From Caldicellulosiruptor morganii (GTDB lineage Bacteria; Bacillota; Thermoanaerobacteria; Caldicellulosiruptorales; Caldicellulosiruptoraceae), in NCBI RefSeq assembly GCF_026810225.1, contig NZ_CP113865.1:1384001-1448000 (forward strand): a stretch of 64,000 bases of DNA, given 5' to 3'. Shown in pieces: positions 1 through 6,915 of the stretch; the stretch's first letter is position 1, and the number at the start of each line of letters is the position of its first letter. The translations under genes were made by a program, and so were the position numbers. Under the pieces are notes generated by a model. That model worked only from the letters and a program-made list of their open reading frames with translations. It had not been told where the DNA came from and made no database searches.

Positions 1-965
1 TCGAATGTATAAATAACTGGAATAGTTTTCCCTTCCTGAAGCAAGTATCCCTTTCCTTTTGAGAAGTCCACTTCCTGTCTTCCTTTATCATCATTTTTTA
101 TTGTGGCGTATTTGGCAACTAATATTATTAAATTTTTTGCAAAAAGCTGCAAGCCTTTTTCTTTGTCAGTATGAGGTTTGTCTTTTACAAATCTCATATA
201 TACTTTTTTAACAGGGTCATACTCATACCTGACATAATACCAGCCTGAAAATTGTATTTTAACTTCTGAATTTTCTGAGGTATATTTATTTGTTACCTCT
301 TCAGCCAAAGAATAGTACTTATAACTTTGCTGCTTTTTGTAACCTTTCTTTTCAAAATATTTAACAAGATTTTCCATAGTTGAGTACAGATTATGTGGAG
401 CTTTCCTGTCAGATGTCCTGTAAAAAATTCCTCCACCTGTATAAATAGCATCAATGTGTGGAATATAATTTTGTTTAAAAAGTCTATAAGCCTGAGGGCT
501 CCCCCCGCAGTGAACATAATATGCATTAAGTGACTTTGCTATCTGCATAAAATAAGGTCTGGCACTTCTGATTGGTCCCACTTTTTTTGGATATGTATGA
601 TGGTAGATTGCCATTATACGTGTTGCTCCACCTTCTATTAGCGCTTCATATAAATACTCAGCCTGGCTTAACGACGATTGAGGAATTGCACCAGGCTCAT
701 TGTTTATCATTACTGCAATAATCTGATGTTCATCTCCTTGATATACCGCCTCTCCAGTGAGTTTGCATGTGTGAGTATTAAGCTCGCTGACACTTGAAAT
801 CCCCTGTTCTTGTTTTTTAGGTTGTGTAGCCTGTGATATATCAGGGCTTGTAGAAATAGAAGCTTTTTTCTTGCCACAGCCTGTTAACAAAACTAAAAGC
901 AAAATTACCATGATTACAGTTGTAAAGACTTTATACAAAAAAACTTTTGAGCAACTACATTTCAT
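1..965 (-). CDS. DUF3048-family lipoprotein (YerB-like), 3' end cut by window edge
   Basis: The gene begins at the ATG at 965 (SD GAGGG about 6 nt upstream) and stays open to position 1, so about 321 residues are visible and the C-terminus is missing. The N-terminus is a lipoprotein signal: a charged start, a hydrophobic stretch at residues 13-27, then lipobox L27-T-G-C30, and after it a Ser/Thr/Gln-rich linker. The body carries motifs typical of DUF3048 proteins such as YerB, for example INNEPGAIPQSSLSQA and the GPIRSARPYF segment. The family is predicted to be anchored outside the membrane; its biochemical role is unknown. It is the last gene seen of the phoH-pgpH-ybeY-dgkA run, with a gap of only 18 nt, so it is probably co-transcribed. 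Family assignment is from memory of the conserved motifs. Confidence 0.8.
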   Translation of the reverse strand, partial: MKCSCSKVFLYKVFTTVIMVILLLVLLTGCGKKKASISTSPDISQATQPKKQEQGISSVSELNTHTCKLTGEAVYQGDEHQIIAVMINNEPGAIPQSSLSQAEYLYEALIEGGATRIMAIYHHTYPKKVGPIRSARPYFMQIAKSLNAYYVHCGGSPQAYRLFKQNYIPHIDAIYTGGGIFYRTSDRKAPHNLYSTMENLVKYFEKKGYKKQQSYKYYSLAEEVTNKYTSENSEVKIQFSGWYYVRYEYDPVKKVYMRFVKDKPHTDKEKGLQLFAKNLIILVAKYATIKNDDKGRQEVDFSKGKGYLLQEGKTIPVIYTF

Positions 966-983
966 GCTTTCCCTCTTTTCTTT

Positions 984-1682
984 TTATTTTATCTTAAATA
1001 TCAAAAGTGTAACCAGAATACCAATAATCGCTCCTACAACTGTCTCCCAAATGCTATGAATCTTTGCCTCAACCCTGCTTTCCAGAACTAAAAATGCTAT
1101 AAAAAGAGCCAGGGTCACTACAATTAAATTGTTTGTAAGCATAATTATGGCAGTCGCTGCCGCAAAAGCTAAGGCTGTATGTCCACTGGGCATGCCACCC
1201 TGCATAAATTGTGTTCTATTGTTAATAGCTTTTACAACAATTATTACCATTGCTACTATAATAAGTGATAAAAATACTATGTGAAAAGAAATTCCTCTTA
1301 TATGTTTTAATGTTATTTCCAAAGGCAACCTCATCTTGTCATAAAACAGAAAATACCCAACAGTCAAAGCCAAAAGGGCGGTTACCAGAACAGCTCCAGC
1401 TGCTACATCCTTTGCAATCTTTGCCTTTGGCTCAAAGTCTTTTGCTATAAGGTCAATGGTGGCTTCTATGGCAGTGTTTATAAGCTCTGCTGTAATAACA
1501 AGTCCAATACAAAATAGAACTATTATTGTCTCAATTTTGTTTAATTTGAATACAATAGTAAACAGCAGAATTAAAAAAGCTATAAGAAAATGTATTTTCA
1601 TATTTCTCTGTGTCTTGAATGCAATAATTATTCCATTTATTGCATTATCGAAACTCTCAAGAAGTGTTCTTTTTGTCCTCAT
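984..1682 (-). CDS. dgkA: Diacylglycerol/undecaprenol kinase (DgkA) fused to a PAP2-type phosphatase
   Basis: This 232-residue membrane protein joins two enzymes. Residues 1-115 are a prokaryotic DgkA domain: three membrane helices with the hallmark ELINTAIEATIDLI at 66-79, and the KDFEPKAKIAKDVAAGAV stretch that follows it. Residues 130-232 are a PAP2 domain with PSGHTA at 165-170 and SRVEAKIHS at 202-210, which supply the catalytic His residues. In Gram-positives DgkA phosphorylates undecaprenol, whereas PAP2 enzymes remove phosphate from undecaprenyl pyrophosphate or phosphatidic acid, so one chain may handle both sides of lipid-carrier phosphate metabolism. The first PAP2 motif is degenerate (K151...R156). 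The ATG overlaps the ybeY stop (ATGA), indicating translational coupling. Substrate is inferred, not shown. Confidence 0.85.
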   Translation of the reverse strand: MRTKRTLLESFDNAINGIIIAFKTQRNMKIHFLIAFLILLFTIVFKLNKIETIIVLFCIGLVITAELINTAIEATIDLIAKDFEPKAKIAKDVAAGAVLVTALLALTVGYFLFYDKMRLPLEITLKHIRGISFHIVFLSLIIVAMVIIVVKAINNRTQFMQGGMPSGHTALAFAAATAIIMLTNNLIVVTLALFIAFLVLESRVEAKIHSIWETVVGAIIGILVTLLIFKIK

Positions 1683-2155
1683 CTTGTCAATCCCATACCT
1701 TCTAAAACCATCTCTTCATATTTTCTCATAAGTTTTCTATCATTTTCTTCTAAATGATCAAAACCTAACAAGTGTAAAACCGAATGAACAGTCAAATATG
1801 CTATTTCTCTTTCCACCGAATGTCCAAATTCCTCTGCCTGCTCATAGGCTTTTTCAATCGAAATAACAATATCTCCAAGTGGAATTTCTTCCTCTACAAT
1901 TGTTATGTCTTCTTGTAGAATACCATTTTTAAACTCAAAAATAGGAAAAGACAGAACATCGGTTTCTCTGTCTATATTTCTGTAGTTTTTGTTTAACTCT
2001 TTTATGAATTGATTGTCCACAATCATTACGCTAATTTCATAATTGTCATCATCCATAAAAATTTTTAACGTGTTTAGGATTGAATCTTCTATTATCTTTG
2101 AAATACTTTCATCTATTAGATACTTATCCTGCTGATTTTGAATGTAAATTTTCAC
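1679..2155 (-). CDS. ybeY: Endoribonuclease YbeY (rRNA maturation factor)
   Basis: A 158-residue UPF0054 protein with the diagnostic zinc-binding motif HSVLHLLGFDH at 124-134, giving the three His ligands H124, H128 and H134. YbeY is a metal-dependent endoribonuclease acting in 16S rRNA 3' end maturation and ribosome quality control. Its length is normal. The start is GTG at 2155 with SD AGGTGAT about 8 nt upstream; it lies inside the end of the pgpH-like gene (32-nt overlap), and its stop overlaps the dgkA start. The order phoH-pgpH-ybeY-dgkA matches Bacillus and Clostridium operons. Confidence 0.95.
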   Translation of the reverse strand: MKIYIQNQQDKYLIDESISKIIEDSILNTLKIFMDDDNYEISVMIVDNQFIKELNKNYRNIDRETDVLSFPIFEFKNGILQEDITIVEEEIPLGDIVISIEKAYEQAEEFGHSVEREIAYLTVHSVLHLLGFDHLEENDRKLMRKYEEMVLEGMGLTR

Positions 2156-3635
2156 TTCTCTCTATCACCTCTTCTTTATTTATACCATCATCAATTAAAT
2201 TGTAATTCACTCTTTTATGGAAAACACCTGTAAGAACTTTAATAAAACTCTCACAAATAGTCTCCAACTCCTTAAAGGTCAAATTGCTATTGTTGAGTTG
2301 CCCATCCATAAGTTTTTCGTAAATTATGTTCCTTATTGTACTTTCTATAAGCTGTGGAGTTGGCGACGAAAGTGCCCTTACCGCAGCCTCGACAGAATCT
2401 GCAAGCATTACTATCGCTGCCTCTTTGCTTTGAGGAATTGGACCTTCATACCTGAACTTTTGTTCGTTTACCTGCTGATTTTGTGACAAAGCCTTGCCAT
2501 AAAAGAAAGCCACTTTTGTTGTACCATGATGCTGCTTTATAATGTCAAGCACTTGTTTAGGAAGCCTGTATTCTTTGCCTATCTCCACACCATCTTTGGT
2601 ATGCGAGGTTATAATCAGTGCAGAAAGTGTTGGAGTGATTTTATTGTGTGGGTCTTCTTCTATAATCTGATTTTCTTTAAAATAAAACGGTCTTTTCAAT
2701 TTACCAATATCGTGATAATAAGCCCCTACTCGCGCCAGCAGGTAATTTCCGCCAACAGCTTCACAGGCTACTTCAGCTAAATTGCCCACAATCAGACTGT
2801 GATGGTAGGTGCCAGGTGCCTCCATCAGCAGTCTTTTCAGGAGTGGATGGTTAGGGTTCGAAAGTTCCATTAATCTTATTGGTGTTGCATAATCAAAGAT
2901 ATACTCCCAGATTGGGAGTGTACCATATGCAAGTACAAACGAAAGTGCTGTTCCAGCAAAGGAGTTTACTGCACTGTACAAAACCATGTCACCCTGAGTC
3001 TGGTAAACAAGTTCTATTGATAGAACAAATAGGGATGAAATCATACTTGCTAAAAAGCCATGGCTTATAAATTGCATCCTGTGTTGAATTTTGTGTGAAA
3101 CAATTGAACTTAAACTTCCACCCATAAAAAGATATAAGACAAAATTAAGATTTTCCTCACCCACCAGTAACAATATAATAATTGACATAAAAATGTTAAA
3201 AATAATTGCAATTCTTACATCAATTAAAAGTGAAATCAATACAATTCCCATAAAAACAGGTAATGCAAACACAGGTATGGGAAGAAGAAATTTTATTAAA
3301 AGTAAATTCAAAATTAAAATCGAAGTTACAGTAGCCATACTCTGGCAGCTGTTTATGAATTCTCTTTCAACAAGATAGAAATATATGCTCATAAACAGAA
3401 GCAATATTAGCAGGAGCAACAGTATTCCTATAAAATCTCGAGAAGTTTGCATACTGGCATAATAATTTGCATTGATGTTTAAAAGTGCCAGAATCTTTCT
3501 AATAAAAAGATTGCGCTGTTTCCCGTTTGAGCTCAATATTAAACCAATTGAGATAACAAAAAAAGCAAAGAGTGACACTGTGCGACAAAAATACATCTTT
3601 TTCTTATCATGCCATTTTTGATAGTTTTGTAACAT
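2124..3635 (-). CDS. 7TM-HD domain phosphodiesterase (PgpH/YqfF-like) lacking the extracellular domain
   Basis: The C-terminal half is a clear HD phosphohydrolase: TYHHSL at about residues 276-281, then AYYHDIGKL with the HD pair at 308-309, and later conserved HHGTTKVAFF and ADSVEAAVR motifs. Ahead of it lie six or seven hydrophobic segments (about 65-245) matching the 7TM-7TMR_HD region. Family members such as Listeria PgpH, a c-di-AMP phosphodiesterase, have about 700 residues because a roughly 220-residue extracellular 7TMR-HDED domain sits between the first helix and the other six. Here that loop is only about 40-50 residues. The ATG at 3635 was chosen because it follows the phoH stop by one base; an in-frame ATG at 3686 within phoH has no better SD. 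Loss of c-di-AMP sensing or altered input is inference. Confidence 0.85.
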   Translation of the reverse strand: MLQNYQKWHDKKKMYFCRTVSLFAFFVISIGLILSSNGKQRNLFIRKILALLNINANYYASMQTSRDFIGILLLLLILLLFMSIYFYLVEREFINSCQSMATVTSILILNLLLIKFLLPIPVFALPVFMGIVLISLLIDVRIAIIFNIFMSIIILLLVGEENLNFVLYLFMGGSLSSIVSHKIQHRMQFISHGFLASMISSLFVLSIELVYQTQGDMVLYSAVNSFAGTALSFVLAYGTLPIWEYIFDYATPIRLMELSNPNHPLLKRLLMEAPGTYHHSLIVGNLAEVACEAVGGNYLLARVGAYYHDIGKLKRPFYFKENQIIEEDPHNKITPTLSALIITSHTKDGVEIGKEYRLPKQVLDIIKQHHGTTKVAFFYGKALSQNQQVNEQKFRYEGPIPQSKEAAIVMLADSVEAAVRALSSPTPQLIESTIRNIIYEKLMDGQLNNSNLTFKELETICESFIKVLTGVFHKRVNYNLIDDGINKEEVIERSENLHSKSAG

Positions 3636-3636
3636 T

Positions 3637-4617
3637 TTAGATTTTTTGTTTCTCCTTTCGTCTTTCTTCATATCTATTGTATGCATCTATAATTTTTTGG
3701 ACAAGTTGATGCCTTACAATATCTTGATATGTCAAAAACACAAACTCAATTCCTTCAATGTCTCTGAGTATCTTTGTCACCTGAACAAGTCCTGATTCAA
3801 CACCACTTGGAAGGTCAATCTGAGTTATATCCCCTGTTACTACTGCCTTTGAACCAAATCCCAGTCGAGTCAAAAACATTTTCATCTGCTCAGATGTTGT
3901 ATTTTGAGCCTCATCCAAGATAATAAAAGCATCATCCAGGGTTCTTCCACGCATATAAGCAAGCGGAGCAACTTCTATAATTCCTCTCTCCATATATCTC
4001 TGATAGGCTTCTGTGCCAATCAAATCATGCAATGCATCATAAATTGGTCTTAAATAGGGGTCCACCTTTGTCTGAAGGTCACCCGGTAAAAATCCTAATT
4101 TTTCCCCTGCTTCCACAGCTGGTCTTGTCAGTATAATCTTGCTTATCTCTTTCTTTTTGAGATAATAGATAGCCATTGCCATCGCTAAATATGTCTTTCC
4201 TGTGCCCGCCGGACCAATCCCGAACACAATTGTGTTGTTCATTATAGCTTCAATATACCTCTTCTGCCCAAGTGTCTTGGGTTTTACCTGTTTACCCCTG
4301 TGAGTTATAAATATAACTTCATCCTCTAACTTTCTCACCTCTTCGTCCTCCAGTGTCTCAATAACATACCTTATTGTGTGCTCATCAATGTCCAATTTTT
4401 TCTTCTCCATATCATGTAATATTTTTATTGTTTTTTCTGCCCTTCTGATGCTGTCTAAGCTACTTCCAATAATTTTAATTGCATTATCCCGGAAAACTAT
4501 ATTCACATTCAATAATTCTTCGAGCGTTTTTACCTTAGAATCAAATTCCCCAAAGATGTTCCAGAATTCTCTTGTATCTTCAATACTCACTGTTGATATT
4601 AATCTTTCTTCCAACAA
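3637..4617 (-). CDS. phoH: PhoH-family ATPase
   Basis: A 326-residue PhoH protein. Walker A GPAGTGKT is at 135-142 and Walker B ILDEAQ at 233-238, with the family-typical ILTRPAVEAGEKLGFLPGD and VVTGDITQIDLP segments. PhoH ATPases are thought to act on RNA; in Firmicutes they sit next to ybeY and pgpH, as here, which suggests a link to rRNA maturation, but the precise reaction is unsettled. The start is TTG at 4617 preceded by a strong SD (AGGAGGG, about 8 nt upstream). The stop is one base before the pgpH-like ATG. Upstream lies the decayed yqfD, so phoH is now the first intact gene of the old sporulation-linked operon. Confidence 0.93.
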   Translation of the reverse strand: MLEERLISTVSIEDTREFWNIFGEFDSKVKTLEELLNVNIVFRDNAIKIIGSSLDSIRRAEKTIKILHDMEKKKLDIDEHTIRYVIETLEDEEVRKLEDEVIFITHRGKQVKPKTLGQKRYIEAIMNNTIVFGIGPAGTGKTYLAMAMAIYYLKKKEISKIILTRPAVEAGEKLGFLPGDLQTKVDPYLRPIYDALHDLIGTEAYQRYMERGIIEVAPLAYMRGRTLDDAFIILDEAQNTTSEQMKMFLTRLGFGSKAVVTGDITQIDLPSGVESGLVQVTKILRDIEGIEFVFLTYQDIVRHQLVQKIIDAYNRYEERRKEKQKI

Positions 4618-4639
4618 ATATACCCTCCTGAGTTGTATT

Positions 4640-5430
4640 TTATTTTTTCAGGGTTATGTCTTCTAAACATTCATAATCTCTCATACATACTATACTTTTT
4701 ATTTCGCTTTTCACTTTTTTAATCCTAAAATGCGTCCTTACTTTCGAAATAGCAAGGATTTTCTTATCTTTTGTTTTTCTTTTAAAATCTTCATCACAAC
4801 TTCTTACTAATTCTTTCTTTACCTTTTCTAAATCAAGTATATATCTTTTAAATTCAGACTTTTTTATCTCACATATACCTATCCTGAATAAAAAAAGTTT
4901 ATATTCTTTTATTTTAATTTTATCACAATTCTCATCATTAGTAACCATAATTTTAGGTATAAACTCTCTTTGTCCAATTACAACAAACGGTACCTTTTTT
5001 TGGAGATGTAGACCTTCTGATATGCTGGCAAAGAAAAGCTTTTAGAAACTGAATAAAATGTATTCGCAATTACCTCTGCTATGGCATCTTCATAATACTC
5101 ATTTCCATCTTTTGTAACAACCCTGTTATCAACAAGCAGCTGTCCTTCAACAACAGTATCCCCTTCTTTTACAAGTGCATTTCCTGATTTTAGAGTAAGT
5201 TTTTGTATAACTCCACTGCTTTTTGCAAAAATTTTTTCCTGTTTGTTTTGCAGATTGTCTTTTTCTCTTTTTACATACTCTACTACTAAAAGCCCTCCTT
5301 CCTGCTTTACTTTCACCCACATCAAATCTTCCAACTCAGAAAGAAGCAGCTTTGATACTTTTTCCCGGTCAATATTACTCTTTAACGTAAATGGTTTTAT
5401 TTTGTAGTTTCTCAACTTCTCTTCTATCAT
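4640..5430 (-). pseudogene. yqfD: Remnant of sporulation protein YqfD, 5'-truncated and frameshifted
   Basis: Two consecutive open segments together resemble the middle and end of YqfD. The first (5430 to 4978, 150 residues) begins IEEKLRNYKIKPF and contains KSGNALVKEGDTVVEGQLL, typical of the region just after the membrane helix of YqfD. The second (ATG 4948 to 4640, 102 residues) ends KSIVCMRDYECLEDIT, like the family C-terminus. The frame changes at a run of seven A on the minus strand (plus-strand T 4995-5001); one extra A would join the two without a stop. The N-terminal roughly 130-150 residues, including the transmembrane helix, are missing. Intact YqfD is about 400 residues and is needed for spore development in Bacillus (SpoIVA-related defects). 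Recognition is by motif memory. Confidence 0.72.
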
Positions 5431-5609
5431 CCGTGGATACTTAATGTATTAATTTTAACTATATTTTCTTCATACATAATGAGTCCTTTATGATTCTCTA
5501 CTACTGCCTCATCTTCTTCAATCACTGTAATTTTTGGTTCATTTGTGATTGCTTCTACTGGAAGCTGTGAAACCTGTATCATCTCTTTTAAAACCTTGTG
5601 CTTTTTCAT
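5427..5609 (-). pseudogene. yqfC: C-terminally truncated YqfC-like sporulation protein (60 residues)
   Basis: Residues 14-45 (SQLPVEAITNEPKITVIEED, then VVENHKGLIMY) match the conserved core of YqfC/YabP proteins, where xxELPxDVxxxxPxIxxxGxxxxxIENHKG is typical. The protein stops at residue 60, roughly 30-35 residues short of the usual length. Its TGA overlaps the ATG of the YqfD remnant (ATGA at 5427-5430). The simplest reading is one deletion that removed the end of yqfC and the start of yqfD together. The ATG at 5609 has no convincing SD (only AT-rich sequence upstream), another sign of decay. It may still be transcribed, since no terminator lies between it and phoH. Confidence 0.65.
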
Positions 5610-5680
5610 TTATTAAGAATTCACACCATAAAACAAACACTTCCACCTTTATTCTATTTATACTTGCATAATTTTATAAC

Positions 5681-5711
5681 AAAAAAGTGGTCCCCCTTTT
5701 TGGAGAACCAC
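5681..5711 (-). terminator. Rho-independent terminator of rpsU-yqeY
   Basis: On the minus strand, GTGGTTCTCC (5711-5702) pairs with GGGGGACCAC (5696-5687) with two G-U pairs and an A-rich loop, followed by six T (5686-5681). It lies just past the yqeY stop. Confidence 0.75.
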
Positions 5712-5726
5712 ATGTGCATTCTTTAT

Positions 5727-6176
5727 TTACAATCTTGAAAGGTGCTTTTTCACAAATTCACTCACAACCTTACCTTCTGCCCTGCCACTTACCCTTTGCA
5801 TTACCTCCTGCATAACCTTGCCCATATCTTTCATACCAGAAGGCTTTATTTTTTCTATTACCTCAAGAACTATCTTCTCTATTTCTTCATCTGTCAGCAT
5901 AGGCGGAAGGTATGATTGCAATATCTCAATTTCTCTATTTAATTCTTCAATCAACTCCTGCCTTCCACTTTTTATATACTCTGGCAGGCTGTCTTTCCTC
6001 TTTTTTATTTCCTTTGCAATTACATTTAAAACTCCACTGTCATCAAGTACAGTCCTGTTGTCCTTTTCAAACTGCAATATTGCAGCCCTTACCATACCAA
6101 CAACATTTTTTCTCACAACATCCTTTTCTTTCATAGCAGATTTGTAATCTTCCAATAACTTTTCTTTAAGATTCAA
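5727..6176 (-). CDS. yqeY: GatB/YqeY-domain protein YqeY
   Basis: A 149-residue YqeY protein of normal length. It shows the family pattern of an N-terminal helical region (LLEDYKSAMKEKDVVRKNV) and a C-terminal part with SYLPPMLTDEEIEKIV and MGKVMQEVMQRVSGRAEGK, the latter like the tRNA-binding tail of GatB/GatE. The exact function is unknown; it may help tRNA-dependent amidation. The start is TTG at 6176 with a GGGG-containing SD about 10 nt upstream. It directly follows rpsU, a pairing conserved across Firmicutes, and is closed by the hairpin at 5681-5711. Confidence 0.93.
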   Translation of the reverse strand: MNLKEKLLEDYKSAMKEKDVVRKNVVGMVRAAILQFEKDNRTVLDDSGVLNVIAKEIKKRKDSLPEYIKSGRQELIEELNREIEILQSYLPPMLTDEEIEKIVLEVIEKIKPSGMKDMGKVMQEVMQRVSGRAEGKVVSEFVKKHLSRL

Positions 6177-6195
6177 ATTCTCACGCCCCTACAGC

Positions 6196-6372
6196 CTATC
6201 TTCTCTTTCTCCTGCGTGCTGCTTCAGATTTCTTTTTCCTTCTCACGCTTGGGCTTTCATAGTGCTCTCTTTTTCTAAGCTCTGCTAAAACTCCTGCCTC
6301 TGCCAATTTCTTTTTAAATCTCCTGAGGGCACTATCAAGTGACTCGTTCTCGCCCACTCTTACTTCCGACAT
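6196..6372 (-). CDS. rpsU: 30S ribosomal protein S21
   Basis: The 58-residue product begins [19 protein letters not shown] and ends in a Lys/Arg-rich tail, the standard S21 layout. S21 is a small-subunit protein involved in initiation. The ATG at 6372 was chosen over an in-frame ATG at 6390 because GGAGGG sits about 6 nt before it. A consensus promoter with hexamers at 6453-6458 and 6429-6434 lies upstream, leaving a 5' leader of about 50 nt that contains a small GC-rich hairpin. Confidence 0.97.
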   Translation of the reverse strand: MSEVRVGENESLDSALRRFKKKLAEAGVLAELRKREHYESPSVRRKKKSEAARRRKRR

Positions 6373-6428
6373 CAAATTCCCTCCCCTCAAACCAGGCTCA
6401 AAAACACCCGCACGGAGTTTATGGTATT

Positions 6429-6458
6429 ATTATAACTCACCTATTTCAAAGATGTCAA
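6429..6458 (-). promoter_or_regulatory. SigmaA promoter for rpsU-yqeY
   Basis: Minus strand: -35 TTGACA (6458-6453), 18-nt spacer, -10 TATAAT (6434-6429). Both hexamers are exact consensus. The -35 lies inside the last codons of the thioesterase gene. Confidence 0.8.
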
Positions 6459-6890
6459 ACTATTTTGAGTATTACTAATATCTTCTTCAAATAGCTTCTG
6501 AAATAAAACAAAAAGCTCTTTGTTTTTTTTCTCTAAATTTACTGGCTTGAAGTTCTTATCAACAAATGCATGTTCGGTATATCCGGTTGCACACACAATA
6601 TCATTCTTTAAGACTTCATAATAAAATCTTATTCTACTTGGCTTCAAACTATGAATCTTTGTCCTAATTTTTAATCTATCTTCATAAAAACAGGGCTTTT
6701 TGAAATCACAACCACAGCTTATCAAAGGCAGGTACACACCCTCACTTTTTTCTATCTCAGAATACGAAATTCCCGTTTTTCTAATAAGTTCGGTCCTTCC
6801 AGCTTCAAACCATATAAAATAGTTTGAGTGGTGAACAATTCCCATTTTATCTGTCTCTGCATACCTTACAACAATTTCTGTTTCTACCAT
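6441..6890 (-). CDS. Hotdog-fold acyl-CoA thioesterase (YbgC/4HBT type)
   Basis: The 149-residue protein starts MVETEIVVRYAETDKMGIV, and VVRYAETDKMGIVHHSNYFIW-type sequence is the signature of the YbgC/FadM-like hotdog thioesterases, with the catalytic Asp in the ETDKMG turn and EAGRTELIRKTG following. Such enzymes hydrolyse acyl-CoA thioesters in the cytoplasm; the natural substrate cannot be read from sequence. A longer reading frame begins at 7046 inside pyk, but the ATG at 6890 is favoured: it has GGGG about 9 nt upstream and gives the family's normal length. It follows pyk by 25 nt and is probably the last gene of the glycolytic operon. Confidence 0.88.
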   Translation of the reverse strand: MVETEIVVRYAETDKMGIVHHSNYFIWFEAGRTELIRKTGISYSEIEKSEGVYLPLISCGCDFKKPCFYEDRLKIRTKIHSLKPSRIRFYYEVLKNDIVCATGYTEHAFVDKNFKPVNLEKKNKELFVLFQKLFEEDISNTQNSLTSLK

Positions 6891-6915
6891 TTTTTGATTA
6901 CCCCAATAAATATTC

